Shown piece by piece: positions 15,971 to 24,967 of a DNA stretch of 64,000 nt; the stretch's first letter is position 1; every line of letters begins with the position of its first letter. Origin of the DNA: Streptomyces sp. CA-278952 (lineage in GTDB: Bacteria; Actinomycetota; Actinomycetes; Streptomycetales; Streptomycetaceae). The notes under the pieces are model-generated. The model was not told where the DNA came from. It worked only from the letters and a program-made list of their open reading frames with translations, and did no database searches. The stretch lies in assembly GCF_028747205.1 (NCBI RefSeq), contig NZ_CP112880.1, forward strand, positions 7,289,501 through 7,353,500. The letters run 5' to 3'. Made by a program: the position numbers and the translations under genes.

Positions 15971-16741
15971 GTGGGGACCACGCAGCTGGAATCGGTACAG
16001 GAGCCGAAGTACTGGCACCTCAAGACCGTGCTCAGTGAGGCACTCGACTCGGACTTTGCGGTGGGGGAGATCCTGCCCAACGAGCGGGACCTCGCGGCGC
16101 GGTTCGGTGTCGCGCGAGCCACGCTCCGACAGGCCCTGGAGCAGCTCGAACTCGAAGGCAGACTGCAGCGCCGCCGTGGTGTCGGGACGACCGTCGCCCC
16201 GCCGCGCGTGGGCATCGCCGTCTCCACCGCCCAGCACGAATGGACGGGCGGCGTCAGCGGCGAGGCCTGGCAGCCGGTCGACAGCGTCATGGACAAGGCC
16301 CCTGCGGCGGTGGCCTCCATGCTCGGCACCGACCCCGCCGAAGCGGTGCACGTGGTGCGCCGTATCCGCGACACCCAGGGGCAGGCGGTAGCGGCGGAAC
16401 TCCTCTACATCCCCGCCTCCTCGGTGCCCGACCTCTCCGCCATCGAGGCCCCGTCCGGCGCCGTCCGGGCCCGGAGCGTGCTGCGCGAGCTGCACCGGCT
16501 CGGCCTGCAGGGCCAGGACCGCTCCGTGGAGCTCGGCTCGGCGCGCGCGGCCGACGCCAAGGAGCTGGACCGGCTCCCCGGCGCCCCCGTCCTCGTCGTC
16601 ACCACCCGCTACTTCACCGCCGACGGTACGGCGGCCGTGTCCGTCGCCACCTACCGCGCGGACACCTGCCGACTCACCTTCGGGGACTCGGGCGCGCTGG
16701 AGATCAGCCACGACGAACAGTCGGAGCGCCAGGCCTCCTGA
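15971..16741 (+). CDS. GntR/HutC-family regulator (DasR-like)
   Basis: Repressor of 256 residues with a GntR winged helix (VGEILPNERDLAARFGVA, RATLRQALEQLELEGRL) and a C-terminal UTRA effector domain (residues ~85-250) of the HutC subfamily, to which DasR and other sugar-phosphate sensors belong. I chose GTG 15971 because GGAGG lies 6 nt upstream; a TTG at 15956 is less likely. The promoter carries a dre-like palindrome, so autoregulation or control by DasR is likely. An amino-sugar effector is a guess from the family and operator. Confidence 0.88.
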   Translation: MGTTQLESVQEPKYWHLKTVLSEALDSDFAVGEILPNERDLAARFGVARATLRQALEQLELEGRLQRRRGVGTTVAPPRVGIAVSTAQHEWTGGVSGEAWQPVDSVMDKAPAAVASMLGTDPAEAVHVVRRIRDTQGQAVAAELLYIPASSVPDLSAIEAPSGAVRARSVLRELHRLGLQGQDRSVELGSARAADAKELDRLPGAPVLVVTTRYFTADGTAAVSVATYRADTCRLTFGDSGALEISHDEQSERQAS

Positions 16742-16859
16742 CGCCTCCGACACCCGCTCGGCCCCACGCCCGCCGCTCCTCCAGGACGCCAGTCCTCGGG
16801 AACCGGCGGGCGCGCGTGTTCCCGCCCGATCCGGCTCAGGGATCAGCGCCGGTGATCAA

Positions 16860-16942
16860 CCCGGCCCGGGGGAGCGCCCATGATTCCCCGGCTCCCGGGG
16901 GCAGCGCCCGTAGCCCCCCGGTTCCCGGGCAGCGTCCGTGCC
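16860..16942. repeat. Degenerate ~28-bp repeats in intergenic region
   Basis: Three imperfect copies of cccggctcccgggggcagcgcccgt lie in the 248-bp gap between the convergent GntR and ROK genes. Each centres on a small palindrome such as cccggg. Nothing else was seen in this gap. Confidence 0.55.
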
Positions 16943-16989
16943 CCGACCCACCGAAGCGCACGCGGTCCGTGTGCCGGCCCTCCCCGCGG

Positions 16990-18147
16990 TCAGCGGCGGG
17001 CCGTCACGGCACCCTCGACGGCGAACAGCTGCTCCTCGACGTGGTCCAGGGCGAGCCGCAACGCCCCCGTCGCGACGGCGGCCTCCCCGAGCAGCGACAG
17101 GGTCACCCGGGGTGGGCGCAGGCAGTAGCGGGCCAGCTCTCTGCGCAGGGGCTCCAGTACCCCGTCCAGCCCGGCGGCCCAGCCACCCACCACGACCAGC
17201 TCCGGGTCGAGCGCCAGCACCAGCGCCGCCACATCGTGCACCAGCCGCTGAAGGAAGCGCTCGACCGCCGCCTGGGCCCCCGCGTCGCCCTCCCGGGCCT
17301 TGGCGAACACCGCGGTCACCGCAAGCTCGTCCAGCGGTTCCAGTGGCGTGTCCGTCGTCGACAGCAGATGCTCCGGCGTCACGTCCCTGCCCAGCAGGTG
17401 CAGGGCGCCGATCTCCCCGGCGGCCCCGCCGAACCCCCGGTGCAGACGCCCGCCGATCAAGGACCCCGCCCCGGGGCTCAGCCCCGCCAGCACGAAGACC
17501 ACGTCATCGGACTCCGTGGCCGCGCCCTTCCAGTGCTCGGCGACCGCCGCGGCGTTGGCATCGTTCTCGACGAGCACGGGGCAGCGGAACGAACGGCGAA
17601 GCCGCTCCCCGAGCGCGAGGCCGGTCCAGTCCGGCAACGCCGTACCCAGCCGCACGGTGCCATCGGCCTCCACGATCCCGGGACTGCCCACGCCCACCGC
17701 ACGCAGACTGCTCCGGGCCACCCCGGTGCGTCGCAGTACGTCCGCGATGACGGCCCGTACCTGGTCGAGCCGGTCGTCCGCGCCGGCGGTCTCCGACACC
17801 ACGCGGGAGCCCGCCCCGACGATGCGGCCGTCGAGCCCCGAGATGAGCGCCGACACCCGGTGCGGACCGATCTCCACCCCGAGGAGATGCCCCGCCTCGG
17901 CCCGGAAACGGAACCTCCGGGCAGGGCGCCCCTGGCGCCGCGCCTCGCCCTCGTCGGGCACCGCCTCGACCACGAGCCCCGCTTCGAACAGCCCCTCGAC
18001 GACGCCTTCGACCGTCGGCCGGGACAGCCCCGTGATCCGTGTCAGGTCCGTCAGCGTCGGCGAGCCGGCCCCTCTCAGGGCGTGCAGTACTACCGCGGAA
18101 TTGATCCGTCGCAACAGCGACGGGTCCCCACCGGTCAGCCGGCCCAC
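16990..18147 (-). CDS. ROK-family transcriptional regulator
   Basis: NagC/XylR-type regulator of 385 residues: an N-terminal HTH (TDLTRITGLSRPTVEGVVEG) is fused to a ROK sugar-kinase-like domain (VGVGSPGIVEADGTV, VENDANAAAVAEHW). The usual ROK zinc motif CxCGxxGC is absent; the region after GAAGEIGALHLL has no Cys. It is therefore more likely a pure regulator than a kinase. GTG 18147 has GGAGG 7 nt upstream. It probably responds to a sugar. Its position beside a DasR-like GntR regulator hints at amino-sugar control, which is inference. Confidence 0.87.
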   Translation of the reverse strand: MGRLTGGDPSLLRRINSAVVLHALRGAGSPTLTDLTRITGLSRPTVEGVVEGLFEAGLVVEAVPDEGEARRQGRPARRFRFRAEAGHLLGVEIGPHRVSALISGLDGRIVGAGSRVVSETAGADDRLDQVRAVIADVLRRTGVARSSLRAVGVGSPGIVEADGTVRLGTALPDWTGLALGERLRRSFRCPVLVENDANAAAVAEHWKGAATESDDVVFVLAGLSPGAGSLIGGRLHRGFGGAAGEIGALHLLGRDVTPEHLLSTTDTPLEPLDELAVTAVFAKAREGDAGAQAAVERFLQRLVHDVAALVLALDPELVVVGGWAAGLDGVLEPLRRELARYCLRPPRVTLSLLGEAAVATGALRLALDHVEEQLFAVEGAVTARR

Positions 18148-18247
18148 GGTATGTCCTCCCAGCTCGTGCGCATGTCTGCCGGATCGTACTCGCTGGCCGG
18201 GAGCCCTGCGACCAGCGAGAGAAGCCGGTATCGAGCCGCAACCTCGG

Positions 18248-18898
18248 TCACCCCGGAGCGACGAAACCGGACTCGTACGCGGCGATGACCGCCTGGGTAC
18301 GATCCCTGGCCCCCAACTTCGCCAGGACCGAGCTGACATGCGACTTCACCGTCTCCGTCCCGACGACGAGGGTGGCCGCGATCTCCGCGTTCGACAGGCC
18401 TCGGGCCATCAACCGGAGCACGGCCGCCTCCCGCTCGGTGAGCGCAGCACGGTCGAGAGCGGCCCGTGCTTTGTCCGTCCCGTACTCGGCGGCGAGCTGC
18501 CGGACCGCCGCCGGGAACAGCAGGGACTCCCCCTCGGCCACCAGACGCACGGCATGCACGATCTCCGCCGGCCGGGCCCGCTTGAGCAGAAAGCCGTCCG
18601 CCCCCGCCCTCAACGCCTCGTACACGTACTCGTCGTTCTCGAACGTCGTCACCACCAGGATCTTCGGGGGATCCGGCACCGTACGCAGCACCAGCCGGGT
18701 CGCCTCGATGCCGTCCATCAGCGGCATCCGCACATCCATCGCCACCACATCGGGCCGCAACCGGTTCACCAGGGGGAGCACCGCCGCGCCGTCCGCCGCC
18801 TCGCCCACCACCTCGATATCGGGCTGGGCCTCCAGCACGGCACGCAGTCCGGCGCGTACCAGCGGCTCGTCATCGACCAGAAGAACGGTGAAGGGCAT
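18248..18898 (-). CDS. NarL/LuxR-type response regulator
   Basis: Response regulator of 216 residues. The receiver domain has the acidic pocket VLLVDDEP, the phosphoacceptor Asp in VVAMDVRMP and the conserved Lys in GFLLKRARP. The C-terminal LuxR HTH reads LTEREAAVLRLMARGLSNAE then TVKSHVSSVLAKLGARDRTQ. Its start overlaps the end of the histidine kinase gene by 29 bp, so the two are co-transcribed and form a pair. The divergent ABC transporter is the likely regulated target. Confidence 0.93.
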   Translation of the reverse strand: MPFTVLLVDDEPLVRAGLRAVLEAQPDIEVVGEAADGAAVLPLVNRLRPDVVAMDVRMPLMDGIEATRLVLRTVPDPPKILVVTTFENDEYVYEALRAGADGFLLKRARPAEIVHAVRLVAEGESLLFPAAVRQLAAEYGTDKARAALDRAALTEREAAVLRLMARGLSNAEIAATLVVGTETVKSHVSSVLAKLGARDRTQAVIAAYESGFVAPG

Positions 18899-20105
18899 CC
18901 GACCAGCGTATGCCGTCCAGCGGGAGGCTTACGCGCACCCGCCAATCGCCCTCCCGCGACTCCATCGTCGCCTTCCCGCCCAGCAGTGCGGCCCGCTCCC
19001 GCATACCTCGCAGCCCGCTGCCGCTCCCCGGCAGACCGGCCGCTCCGGAGAGCGGATTGATCACCTCCAACTCCAGCCGCCCGTCGGCCACCGTGATGCT
19101 CACCCGGATGGGTACCGGCCCCGCGTGACGGAGCACATTGGTGAGGCTCTCCTGAAGAATCCGATACCCCTCCCGCGAAACCGGTGCCGGGACCAGTCCG
19201 AGATCCCCGGACACCCGCGCGTCCACCCGCGCCCCGGAACTCCTCGCCGAGTCCAGCAGCCGCTCCGCCTCTCCCAGCGTCGGCCGCCGGCTCACGGGTG
19301 TGCCGGACTCGCGCAGCACCCGCAGCACCCGCTCCAGATCCTCCAGCGCATCACGCCCCGTCTCCTCGATGGCGGCCAGCGCCCGCTCGGTGAACGCCGG
19401 ATCGTTCGCCGCCCGCGCCGCACCGGCCTGCACCACCGCCACCGTCAGCGCATGACCGATGGAATCGTGCAGCTCCCGCGCCATGCGATTGCGCTCCAGC
19501 AACTGCTCGGTCAGCTCCTCCAGCACGCTCAGCCGGTCCGTCGGCGACGGACCGAGCAGCCACCGGGCGGCCGCTGTACTGAGCCGGCCGCCGAGCACCA
19601 CCAGCACGAGCAGCGGAATGATCGGCAGCGGCGCGAGCAGCGCGTTCCACCAGTGCGGGCTCATGCCCTCGACCAGCCCGTCCGGAGGCCTGCCCGTCGC
19701 CGACAGGACGAGCTCGATCGACGCCACGGGCAGCCAGAGGGCCATGATCGCCGCGGCCGAGATCAGGAGCCGCACCTCCAGCCAGAGCACGGTCCGCCAC
19801 CGCTCCGCCCAACTCGTCGAGGCAGCCACCGAGATGGAGGCATCGGGCTGCCCACGCTCGGACGGGGTCAGCAACAACTGCGCCTGCAGACCCTCCTCGA
19901 GCCGCATCGCGGGGATGAGGCCCATGGGCACCGCGAAGAGCAGGGGCATCCAGAGCTGGTCGGAGATGAAGAACCACAGACTGGCCGCGGCAGCCGGAAT
20001 GAACATGTGCAACCAGCGGCTGTAAGTGACCGCGCTGGTCAGCGGGGTGAGGATGCGGTGCATGTCCTCATCGTCCCAGCGGGCCGGGCGCACCGGCTCC
20101 CCCAT
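18870..20105 (-). CDS. Sensor histidine kinase (HisKA_3 type)
   Basis: Membrane sensor of about 411 residues. The N-terminal half has four or five membrane spans (for example LHMFIPAAAASLWFFISDQL and AAIMALWLPVASIELVLS). The dimerisation domain carries the phosphoacceptor His in RMARELHDSIGHALTVAV. The ATPase domain has the N box ILQESLTNVLRHAG and G box GSGLRGMRERAALLGG. The start could be 20105 (MGEPV) or 20063 (MHRIL, with GAGG close upstream). With no clear extracellular domain, it may sense membrane stress or a substrate of the divergent exporter. Confidence 0.88.
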   Translation of the reverse strand: MGEPVRPARWDDEDMHRILTPLTSAVTYSRWLHMFIPAAAASLWFFISDQLWMPLLFAVPMGLIPAMRLEEGLQAQLLLTPSERGQPDASISVAASTSWAERWRTVLWLEVRLLISAAAIMALWLPVASIELVLSATGRPPDGLVEGMSPHWWNALLAPLPIIPLLVLVVLGGRLSTAAARWLLGPSPTDRLSVLEELTEQLLERNRMARELHDSIGHALTVAVVQAGAARAANDPAFTERALAAIEETGRDALEDLERVLRVLRESGTPVSRRPTLGEAERLLDSARSSGARVDARVSGDLGLVPAPVSREGYRILQESLTNVLRHAGPVPIRVSITVADGRLELEVINPLSGAAGLPGSGSGLRGMRERAALLGGKATMESREGDWRVRVSLPLDGIRWSDALHRSSGR

Positions 20106-20171
20106 GAGAGGGAGACGATCCCCGCTGACGGGGGAGGCGGGCCGCACGGCGTACCGGCCAGGCTTGAGGGC

Positions 20172-21104
20172 ATGACCAGCATCGACGTCCACGAGCTCAC
20201 CAAGGAGTACGGAACCACCCGCGCGGTGGACCGCCTCAGCTTTCGCGTCCACCCGGGCAGGGTCACCGGATTCCTCGGCCCCAACGGCGCCGGCAAGTCC
20301 ACGACCATGCGTCTCGTCCTCGGCCTGGACCGGCCGACCGGCGGCTCGGCCACGATCGGCGGGAGGCCCGGTGCCCGGCTCACCGAACCGCTACGCACCG
20401 TCGGCGCTCTGCTCGACGCCCAGGCCGCCCACGGCTCACGCACACCGCGCAGCCATCTGGCCGTACTCGCCGCGAGCAACGGGATACCCATGTCGCGGGT
20501 GAAGGCCGTGCTGGAGGAGACCGGGCTCGGCGACGTGGGCGCACGGCGGATCAAGTCCTTCTCCCTCGGCATGCGCCAGCGTCTCGGCATCGCGGCCGCC
20601 CTGCTCGGCGACCCGCGGGTGGTCATGCTCGACGAGCCGTCGAACGGGCTGGACCCCGAAGGCATCATCTGGATCCGCGAACTCATGAAGCGGCTCGCCC
20701 GCGAGGGCCGGACGGTGCTGGTCTCCAGCCACCTCATGAGCGAGACCGCCTCCTTCGCCGACCACCTGGTGGTGCTCGGCCGGGGCCGGCTGCTCGCCGA
20801 TATGCCGATGAAACAGTTCCTCGACTCCCGCAGCCGTCCCCGCGTACGCCTGCGAACGACCGAACCGAGCAGGCTCCACTCGGCGCTGGCCTCCAAGGGC
20901 CTGACCGGAGTGCAGGCCGAGGACGGCCGCTGGGTCATCGACGGCGTCACGGCGGAGGAGGTCGGCGCGATCGTCGCCGGCGAAGGCATTCCCCTGCTCG
21001 AACTGGGCGACGAGCGCGCCACATTGGAGCAGGCCTACCTCGATCTCACGGCGGACGACACCCCCTTCGCCGCTTCGGCCACCCGCAACCGCCAGGAGGC
21101 GTGA
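20172..21104 (+). CDS. ABC transporter ATP-binding protein
   Basis: ATPase subunit of 310 residues of an ABC-2 type exporter. Walker A is GPNGAGKSTTMRLVLG, the signature is SFSLGMRQRLGIAAALLG and Walker B is VVMLDEPSNGLDPEG, followed by the switch His in VSSHLMSE. The C-terminal ~100 residues form the accessory domain usual in antibiotic and lantibiotic exporters of this class. It starts 66 bp from the divergent kinase gene; GAGGGC immediately precedes the ATG. The downstream permease is translated from an adjacent start. The substrate is unknown. Confidence 0.92.
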   Translation: MTSIDVHELTKEYGTTRAVDRLSFRVHPGRVTGFLGPNGAGKSTTMRLVLGLDRPTGGSATIGGRPGARLTEPLRTVGALLDAQAAHGSRTPRSHLAVLAASNGIPMSRVKAVLEETGLGDVGARRIKSFSLGMRQRLGIAAALLGDPRVVMLDEPSNGLDPEGIIWIRELMKRLAREGRTVLVSSHLMSETASFADHLVVLGRGRLLADMPMKQFLDSRSRPRVRLRTTEPSRLHSALASKGLTGVQAEDGRWVIDGVTAEEVGAIVAGEGIPLLELGDERATLEQAYLDLTADDTPFAASATRNRQEA

Positions 21105-21106
21105 CC

Positions 21107-21844
21107 ATGACCCTGGCTGCAGTACTCCACTCCGAGTGGATCAAGATCAGGTCGATACGGTCGATCTACGGCTCCCTGATGGCCGTCCTCGCCACCACCC
21201 TCCCCATCACCGTGCTCATCCTGGGCACCACCGGCCAGGAGCAAGCGGAGCAGCCCGGGGCCGATGCGCTCCTCAACGCCTTCTTCGCTCTGACCTTCGG
21301 GCAGATCGCGGCCATCGCGTTCGGCGCGACCGCGGTCTCCTCCGAGTTTCTCAACGGAGCCCTGCGCATATCGCTTGCCGCGGTTCCCCGACGCTCCCTC
21401 TTCTACGCGGCGAAGATGACGGCGATCGGAGGATCGGCGCTCGTCGTCGGGCTGGTGACCAGCTTCACGTCGTTCCTGGTCGGTCAGCTCTTCCTGGGGG
21501 AGCACGCCATCGGCCTGGGGCACCCGGGTGCGCTGCGTGCCGCCTTCGGAGGAGGGATCTACCTGGCGCTGATGGCCCTGCTCGCGGCGGGTCTCGCCGC
21601 GCTCCTGCGGAGCGCGGTGGCGGTGCTCGGCCTGCTCATACCGCTCTTCCTCATCGTCCCCTTCGTGCTGGTGGACGTTGCCACCGCGGTGGTGACGTAT
21701 CTGCCCGACCGTGCGGGGCAGGCGGTGTTCCACCAGAATCCGGCAGACGGTCCGGGGCCGTGGACAGGCCTGGCGGTGACCGCCCTATGGGCGGCGGCCG
21801 CGCTCCTGGCGGGCTGGTGGGCGGTCCGCAACCGGGACGCATGA
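21107..21844 (+). CDS. ABC-2 type transporter permease
   Basis: Integral membrane subunit of about 245 residues with six predicted spans (for example SLMAVLATTLPITVLILG and VAVLGLLIPLFLIVPFVLVD). It pairs with the preceding ATPase. AGGAGG at 21094-21099 is 7 nt before ATG 21107, making this the best start; a GTG at 21101 overlaps the ATPase stop as GTGA but would be too close to the ribosome site. The set (kinase, regulator, ATPase, permease) resembles peptide-antibiotic detoxification or cell-envelope stress modules. Confidence 0.88.
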   Translation: MTLAAVLHSEWIKIRSIRSIYGSLMAVLATTLPITVLILGTTGQEQAEQPGADALLNAFFALTFGQIAAIAFGATAVSSEFLNGALRISLAAVPRRSLFYAAKMTAIGGSALVVGLVTSFTSFLVGQLFLGEHAIGLGHPGALRAAFGGGIYLALMALLAAGLAALLRSAVAVLGLLIPLFLIVPFVLVDVATAVVTYLPDRAGQAVFHQNPADGPGPWTGLAVTALWAAAALLAGWWAVRNRDA

Positions 21845-21910
21845 GGCCCGGAAGAGGAGGAGAGAGGCGCGGGCGTGAGGACTGGGGGGAGAGGCGCGGG
21901 CGGGAGCGGT

Positions 21911-22492
21911 TCAGTCGGTCGGGGCGGGGCCGGGGGCGGCCTGGTCGGTCGGAGGCCGGGTGAGGACGGCGTCCCGGAGGCGAGCGTACTCCTCGGCCAT
22001 GGTCTGGACCGTCCAGTGGGCGTTGAGGCCGCTGGGGTTGGGCAGAGCCCACACGCGGGTGCCGCCGACCGTGCGGTCCTGGGGGCCGATCCGGGCCCGG
22101 GGCTCCCCGAAGGCCGTGCGGTAGGCGGTGATGCCGACCACCGCGAGCCACTGGGGCGCGAGCAGTTCGACCTTCGCCGTCAGAGCGGCCCCGCCCTCCC
22201 GGAACTCTTCCGCGCCGAGCTCGTCGGCCCTGGCCGTGGCCCGCGCCACCACGTTGGTGATGCCGAGTCCGAGATCGAGCAACTCCGCCTGCTCCGACGG
22301 ACGCAGCTGCCGGGGCGTGAAACCCGCGCGGTGCAGGACCGGCCAGAACCGGTTTCCCGGGTGAGCGAAATGGTGGCCCGTCACCGCGGTCATCAGGCTC
22401 GGGTTGATACCGCAGAAGAGCACGCGCAGACCGCCCGCGGCCACATCGGGGACGATGCGATCACGGGCGGCGCTCAGCTCTTCGGGGGTCAT
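21911..22492 (-). CDS. mug: G/U mismatch-specific DNA glycosylase (Mug family)
   Basis: DNA repair enzyme of 193 residues that removes uracil or thymine-derived bases from G mismatches. Motifs are FCGINPSLMTAVTGHHFA, the substrate pocket PGNRFWPVLHRAGF and the helix-loop WALPNPSGLNAHW. The start at 22492 (MTPEELS) lies 19 bp after the purB stop, so the gene is probably the second of a purB-mug operon. An exact 14-nt repeat (gagaggcgcgggcg at 21862 and 21889) lies in the short gap before the convergent permease gene. Confidence 0.9.
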   Translation of the reverse strand: MTPEELSAARDRIVPDVAAGGLRVLFCGINPSLMTAVTGHHFAHPGNRFWPVLHRAGFTPRQLRPSEQAELLDLGLGITNVVARATARADELGAEEFREGGAALTAKVELLAPQWLAVVGITAYRTAFGEPRARIGPQDRTVGGTRVWALPNPSGLNAHWTVQTMAEEYARLRDAVLTRPPTDQAAPGPAPTD

Positions 22493-22511
22493 ACGGTGAG
22501 GGCGGTGCCGG

Positions 22512-23954
22512 TCAGAGGATCGAGCCGGGGGCGTACTTCGCGGCCTCGGGGTACTGCTCGGTGATCTTCTCGATCCGGGCGACCAGCGACGACACCTGGT
22601 CGCCGGCGGCACCCGTGAACGAGAGCTTGTCGGCCATCAGCTCGTCCAGCTGCGCGCGGTCCAACGGGATCCGCTCGTCAGCGGCGAGCTTGTCGAGCAG
22701 CTCGTTGCGCTCGGCGCCCTGCTCCCGCATCGCGAGGGCGGAGGCGACCGCGTGCTCCTTGATCGCCTCGTGCGCGACCTCGCGGCCCACTCCGGCCCGT
22801 ACGGCGCCCATCAGGACCTTGGTGGTGGCCAGGAACGGAAGGTAGCGGTCCAGCTCGCGCGCCACGACGGCGGGGAACGCGCCGAACTCGTCCAGCACCG
22901 TCAGGAAGGTCTCCAGGAGGCCGTCGAACGCGAAGAACGCGTCCGGGAGGGCCACCCGGCGGACCACGGAGCAGGACACGTCGCCCTCGTTCCACTGGTC
23001 GCCCGCCAGCTCGCCGGTCATCGAGGCGTAGCCGCGCAGGATCACCATCAGACCGTTCACCCGCTCGCAGGAGCGCGTGTTCATCTTGTGCGGCATCGCG
23101 GACGAGCCGACCTGCCCGGGCTTGAAGCCCTCGGTCACCAGTTCGTGGCCGGCCATCAGGCGGATGGTCTTCGCCACCGAGGAGGGCGCCGCGGCGAGCT
23201 GCACCAGAGCGGTGACCACGTCGTAGTCGAGCGATCGGGGGTAGACCTGACCCACCGAGGTGAACGCCTCGGCGAAGCCGAGGTGCCCGGCGATGCGCTG
23301 TTCCAGGTCGGCGAGCTTGCCCGCGTCGCCGCCGAGCAGGTCCAGCATGTCCTGTGCCGTGCCGACCGGGCCCTTGATTCCGCGCAGCGGGTAGCGGGAG
23401 AGGAGATCCTCCAGGCGGCCGTGGGCGACCAGCATCTCGTCGGCCGCGGTCGCGAAGCGCTTGCCCAGCGTCGTCGCCTGCGCGGCCACGTTGTGCGAGC
23501 GTCCGGCGATGACGAGCTCGCGGTACTCCGCGGCGAGCTTGCCGAGCCGGGCCAGTACGGCCACGGTGCGGTCGCGCATCAGCTCCAGCGAAAGGCGGAT
23601 CTGGAGCTGTTCGACGTTCTCCGTCAGGTCCCGGGAGGTCATCCCCTTATGGACCTGCTCATGACCGGCGAGGGCGTTGAACTCCTCGATCCGGGCCTTG
23701 ACGTCATGCCGCGTGATCTTCTCGCGCTCGGCGATCGAGGCCAGGTCCACCTGGTCCAGCACACGCTCGTAGTCGGCCGGCGCCGCGTCGGGCACCTCGA
23801 TCCCGAGGTCCTTCTGAGCGCGCAGCACCGCCAGCCACAGCTGACGCTCCAGCTTCACCTTCTGCTCGGGGGACCAGAGGACGGCGAGCTCCGCGGAGGC
23901 GTAGCGGCCGGCCAGGACATTGGGGATGCGAGGCTTCGCAGACACAGCAGTCAC
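22512..23954 (-). CDS. purB: Adenylosuccinate lyase
   Basis: Purine biosynthesis enzyme of 480 residues that cleaves SAICAR and adenylosuccinate, releasing fumarate. Seen: the general-base region AGRSHNVAAQATTLGKRFA, the superfamily signature GSSAMPHKMNTRSCERVNGL (SxxMPxKxN) and TSRDLTENVEQLQ. GTG 23954 precedes the conserved start SAKPRIPNVLAGRY. A -10 box TAGAAT (23963-23968) ends 8 nt upstream, so the mRNA is probably leaderless. The mug gene follows after 19 bp. The length matches the long actinobacterial PurB type. Confidence 0.95.
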   Translation of the reverse strand: MTAVSAKPRIPNVLAGRYASAELAVLWSPEQKVKLERQLWLAVLRAQKDLGIEVPDAAPADYERVLDQVDLASIAEREKITRHDVKARIEEFNALAGHEQVHKGMTSRDLTENVEQLQIRLSLELMRDRTVAVLARLGKLAAEYRELVIAGRSHNVAAQATTLGKRFATAADEMLVAHGRLEDLLSRYPLRGIKGPVGTAQDMLDLLGGDAGKLADLEQRIAGHLGFAEAFTSVGQVYPRSLDYDVVTALVQLAAAPSSVAKTIRLMAGHELVTEGFKPGQVGSSAMPHKMNTRSCERVNGLMVILRGYASMTGELAGDQWNEGDVSCSVVRRVALPDAFFAFDGLLETFLTVLDEFGAFPAVVARELDRYLPFLATTKVLMGAVRAGVGREVAHEAIKEHAVASALAMREQGAERNELLDKLAADERIPLDRAQLDELMADKLSFTGAAGDQVSSLVARIEKITEQYPEAAKYAPGSIL

Positions 23955-24054
23955 GTGAAGGGATTCTACTGGCGGTTCGTGCAGGCCAGCGACGCGCCCC
24001 GGTTTGTGGCTTGCTACGAAGGGGCGGGGGAGGCGGCCGGCCCGGCCGACCGGA

Positions 24055-24924
24055 TCAGCCGGTCTCCGCGGTGCCCACCGTGGTGTCGGGGGAGACGGCA
24101 CGGCGCCACCCCGTCACCGGGCCCGGGTTCTCCCCGTCGGTCGGCGTGATCCAGAAGGCCCGGCCCGTCGTGGCGTCGAACTGGGCGCCCGAGAGCCCGT
24201 CGCCGGAGGAGCGGCCGGTGAGCCGCCGCCCGATCCAGGGGGCCAGGTGCTGACGGGCGAAGCGGATGTCCTGCGTTCGCCGGGCAGCCCAGCGCGGCGG
24301 CGCGCTCGCGGGCATCCGCGCACGCCAGTCCAGTTCGGCCGGCAGCCCCAGGGTCTGCCAGACGGCTTCGGCGACGCGCCGGTGGCCTTCGGTGGTGAGA
24401 TGGAGCCGGTCGACGTCCCACATCCGGGGATCGGCGATCGAGGGCGCGGAGTAGAGATCCACCACCGCGGCGCCGTGCTGCCCGGCCAGATCGTCGATCA
24501 GGGCGAACAGCGCCTCCATCCGGGGGCGGAACCGGTCGAACACCGGCCCGCTCCGCCCGGGGCTGCGCATCAGCACCAGCTGCTTGCAAGTGGGTGCCAG
24601 ACGCTCCACGGCCTCTTCGAGCCGTCCCCTGACCATCCCCATGTCGCACTTCGGGCGCAGCGTGTCGTTGAGCCCGCCGACGAGGGTGACCACATCGGCC
24701 CGGAGCGAGACCGCCGCCTCCACCTGCTCGTCGACGATCTGGCCGATGAGCTTTCCGCGTACGGCGAGATTGGCGTACCGGAAACCGGGGGACCGGACCG
24801 CGAGCCGGGCGGCGAGGACGTCGGCCCAGCCCCGGTAGGCGCCGCCGGGGAGCAGGTCCGACATGCCCTCGGTGAACGAGTCGCCGACCGCGACGAGACT
24901 GGTGTAGGAGGCATTCAATTCCAT
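24055..24924 (-). CDS. SGNH/GDSL-family hydrolase
   Basis: Esterase-like hydrolase of 289 residues without a signal peptide. Block I is LVAVGDSFTEGMSD (Ser nucleophile), the Gly block lies near NLAVRGKLIG, block III is GGLNDTLRP and block V is VDRLHLTTEGH (Asp and His). The last ~90 residues after the core are Arg/Trp-rich and unassigned. Upstream, TTGGCC and TAGGCT with an 18-nt spacer and only 9 nt to the ATG suggest a promoter with a very short leader. The substrate is not predictable. Confidence 0.88.
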   Translation of the reverse strand: MELNASYTSLVAVGDSFTEGMSDLLPGGAYRGWADVLAARLAVRSPGFRYANLAVRGKLIGQIVDEQVEAAVSLRADVVTLVGGLNDTLRPKCDMGMVRGRLEEAVERLAPTCKQLVLMRSPGRSGPVFDRFRPRMEALFALIDDLAGQHGAAVVDLYSAPSIADPRMWDVDRLHLTTEGHRRVAEAVWQTLGLPAELDWRARMPASAPPRWAARRTQDIRFARQHLAPWIGRRLTGRSSGDGLSGAQFDATTGRAFWITPTDGENPGPVTGWRRAVSPDTTVGTAETG

Positions 24925-24967
24925 GGCCCGATGAGCCTACCGGCCGGTAGGCCAACAGGCCAACAGG

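Noticed and set aside
21856-21902. Exact 14-nt direct repeat gagaggcgcgggcg in a convergent gap
   Set aside because: Purine- and GC-rich simple sequence with only two copies; no function suggested.
22752-24149. 465-codon plus-strand frame opposite purB
   Set aside because: Mirror of a conserved enzyme gene; no motif or start signal.
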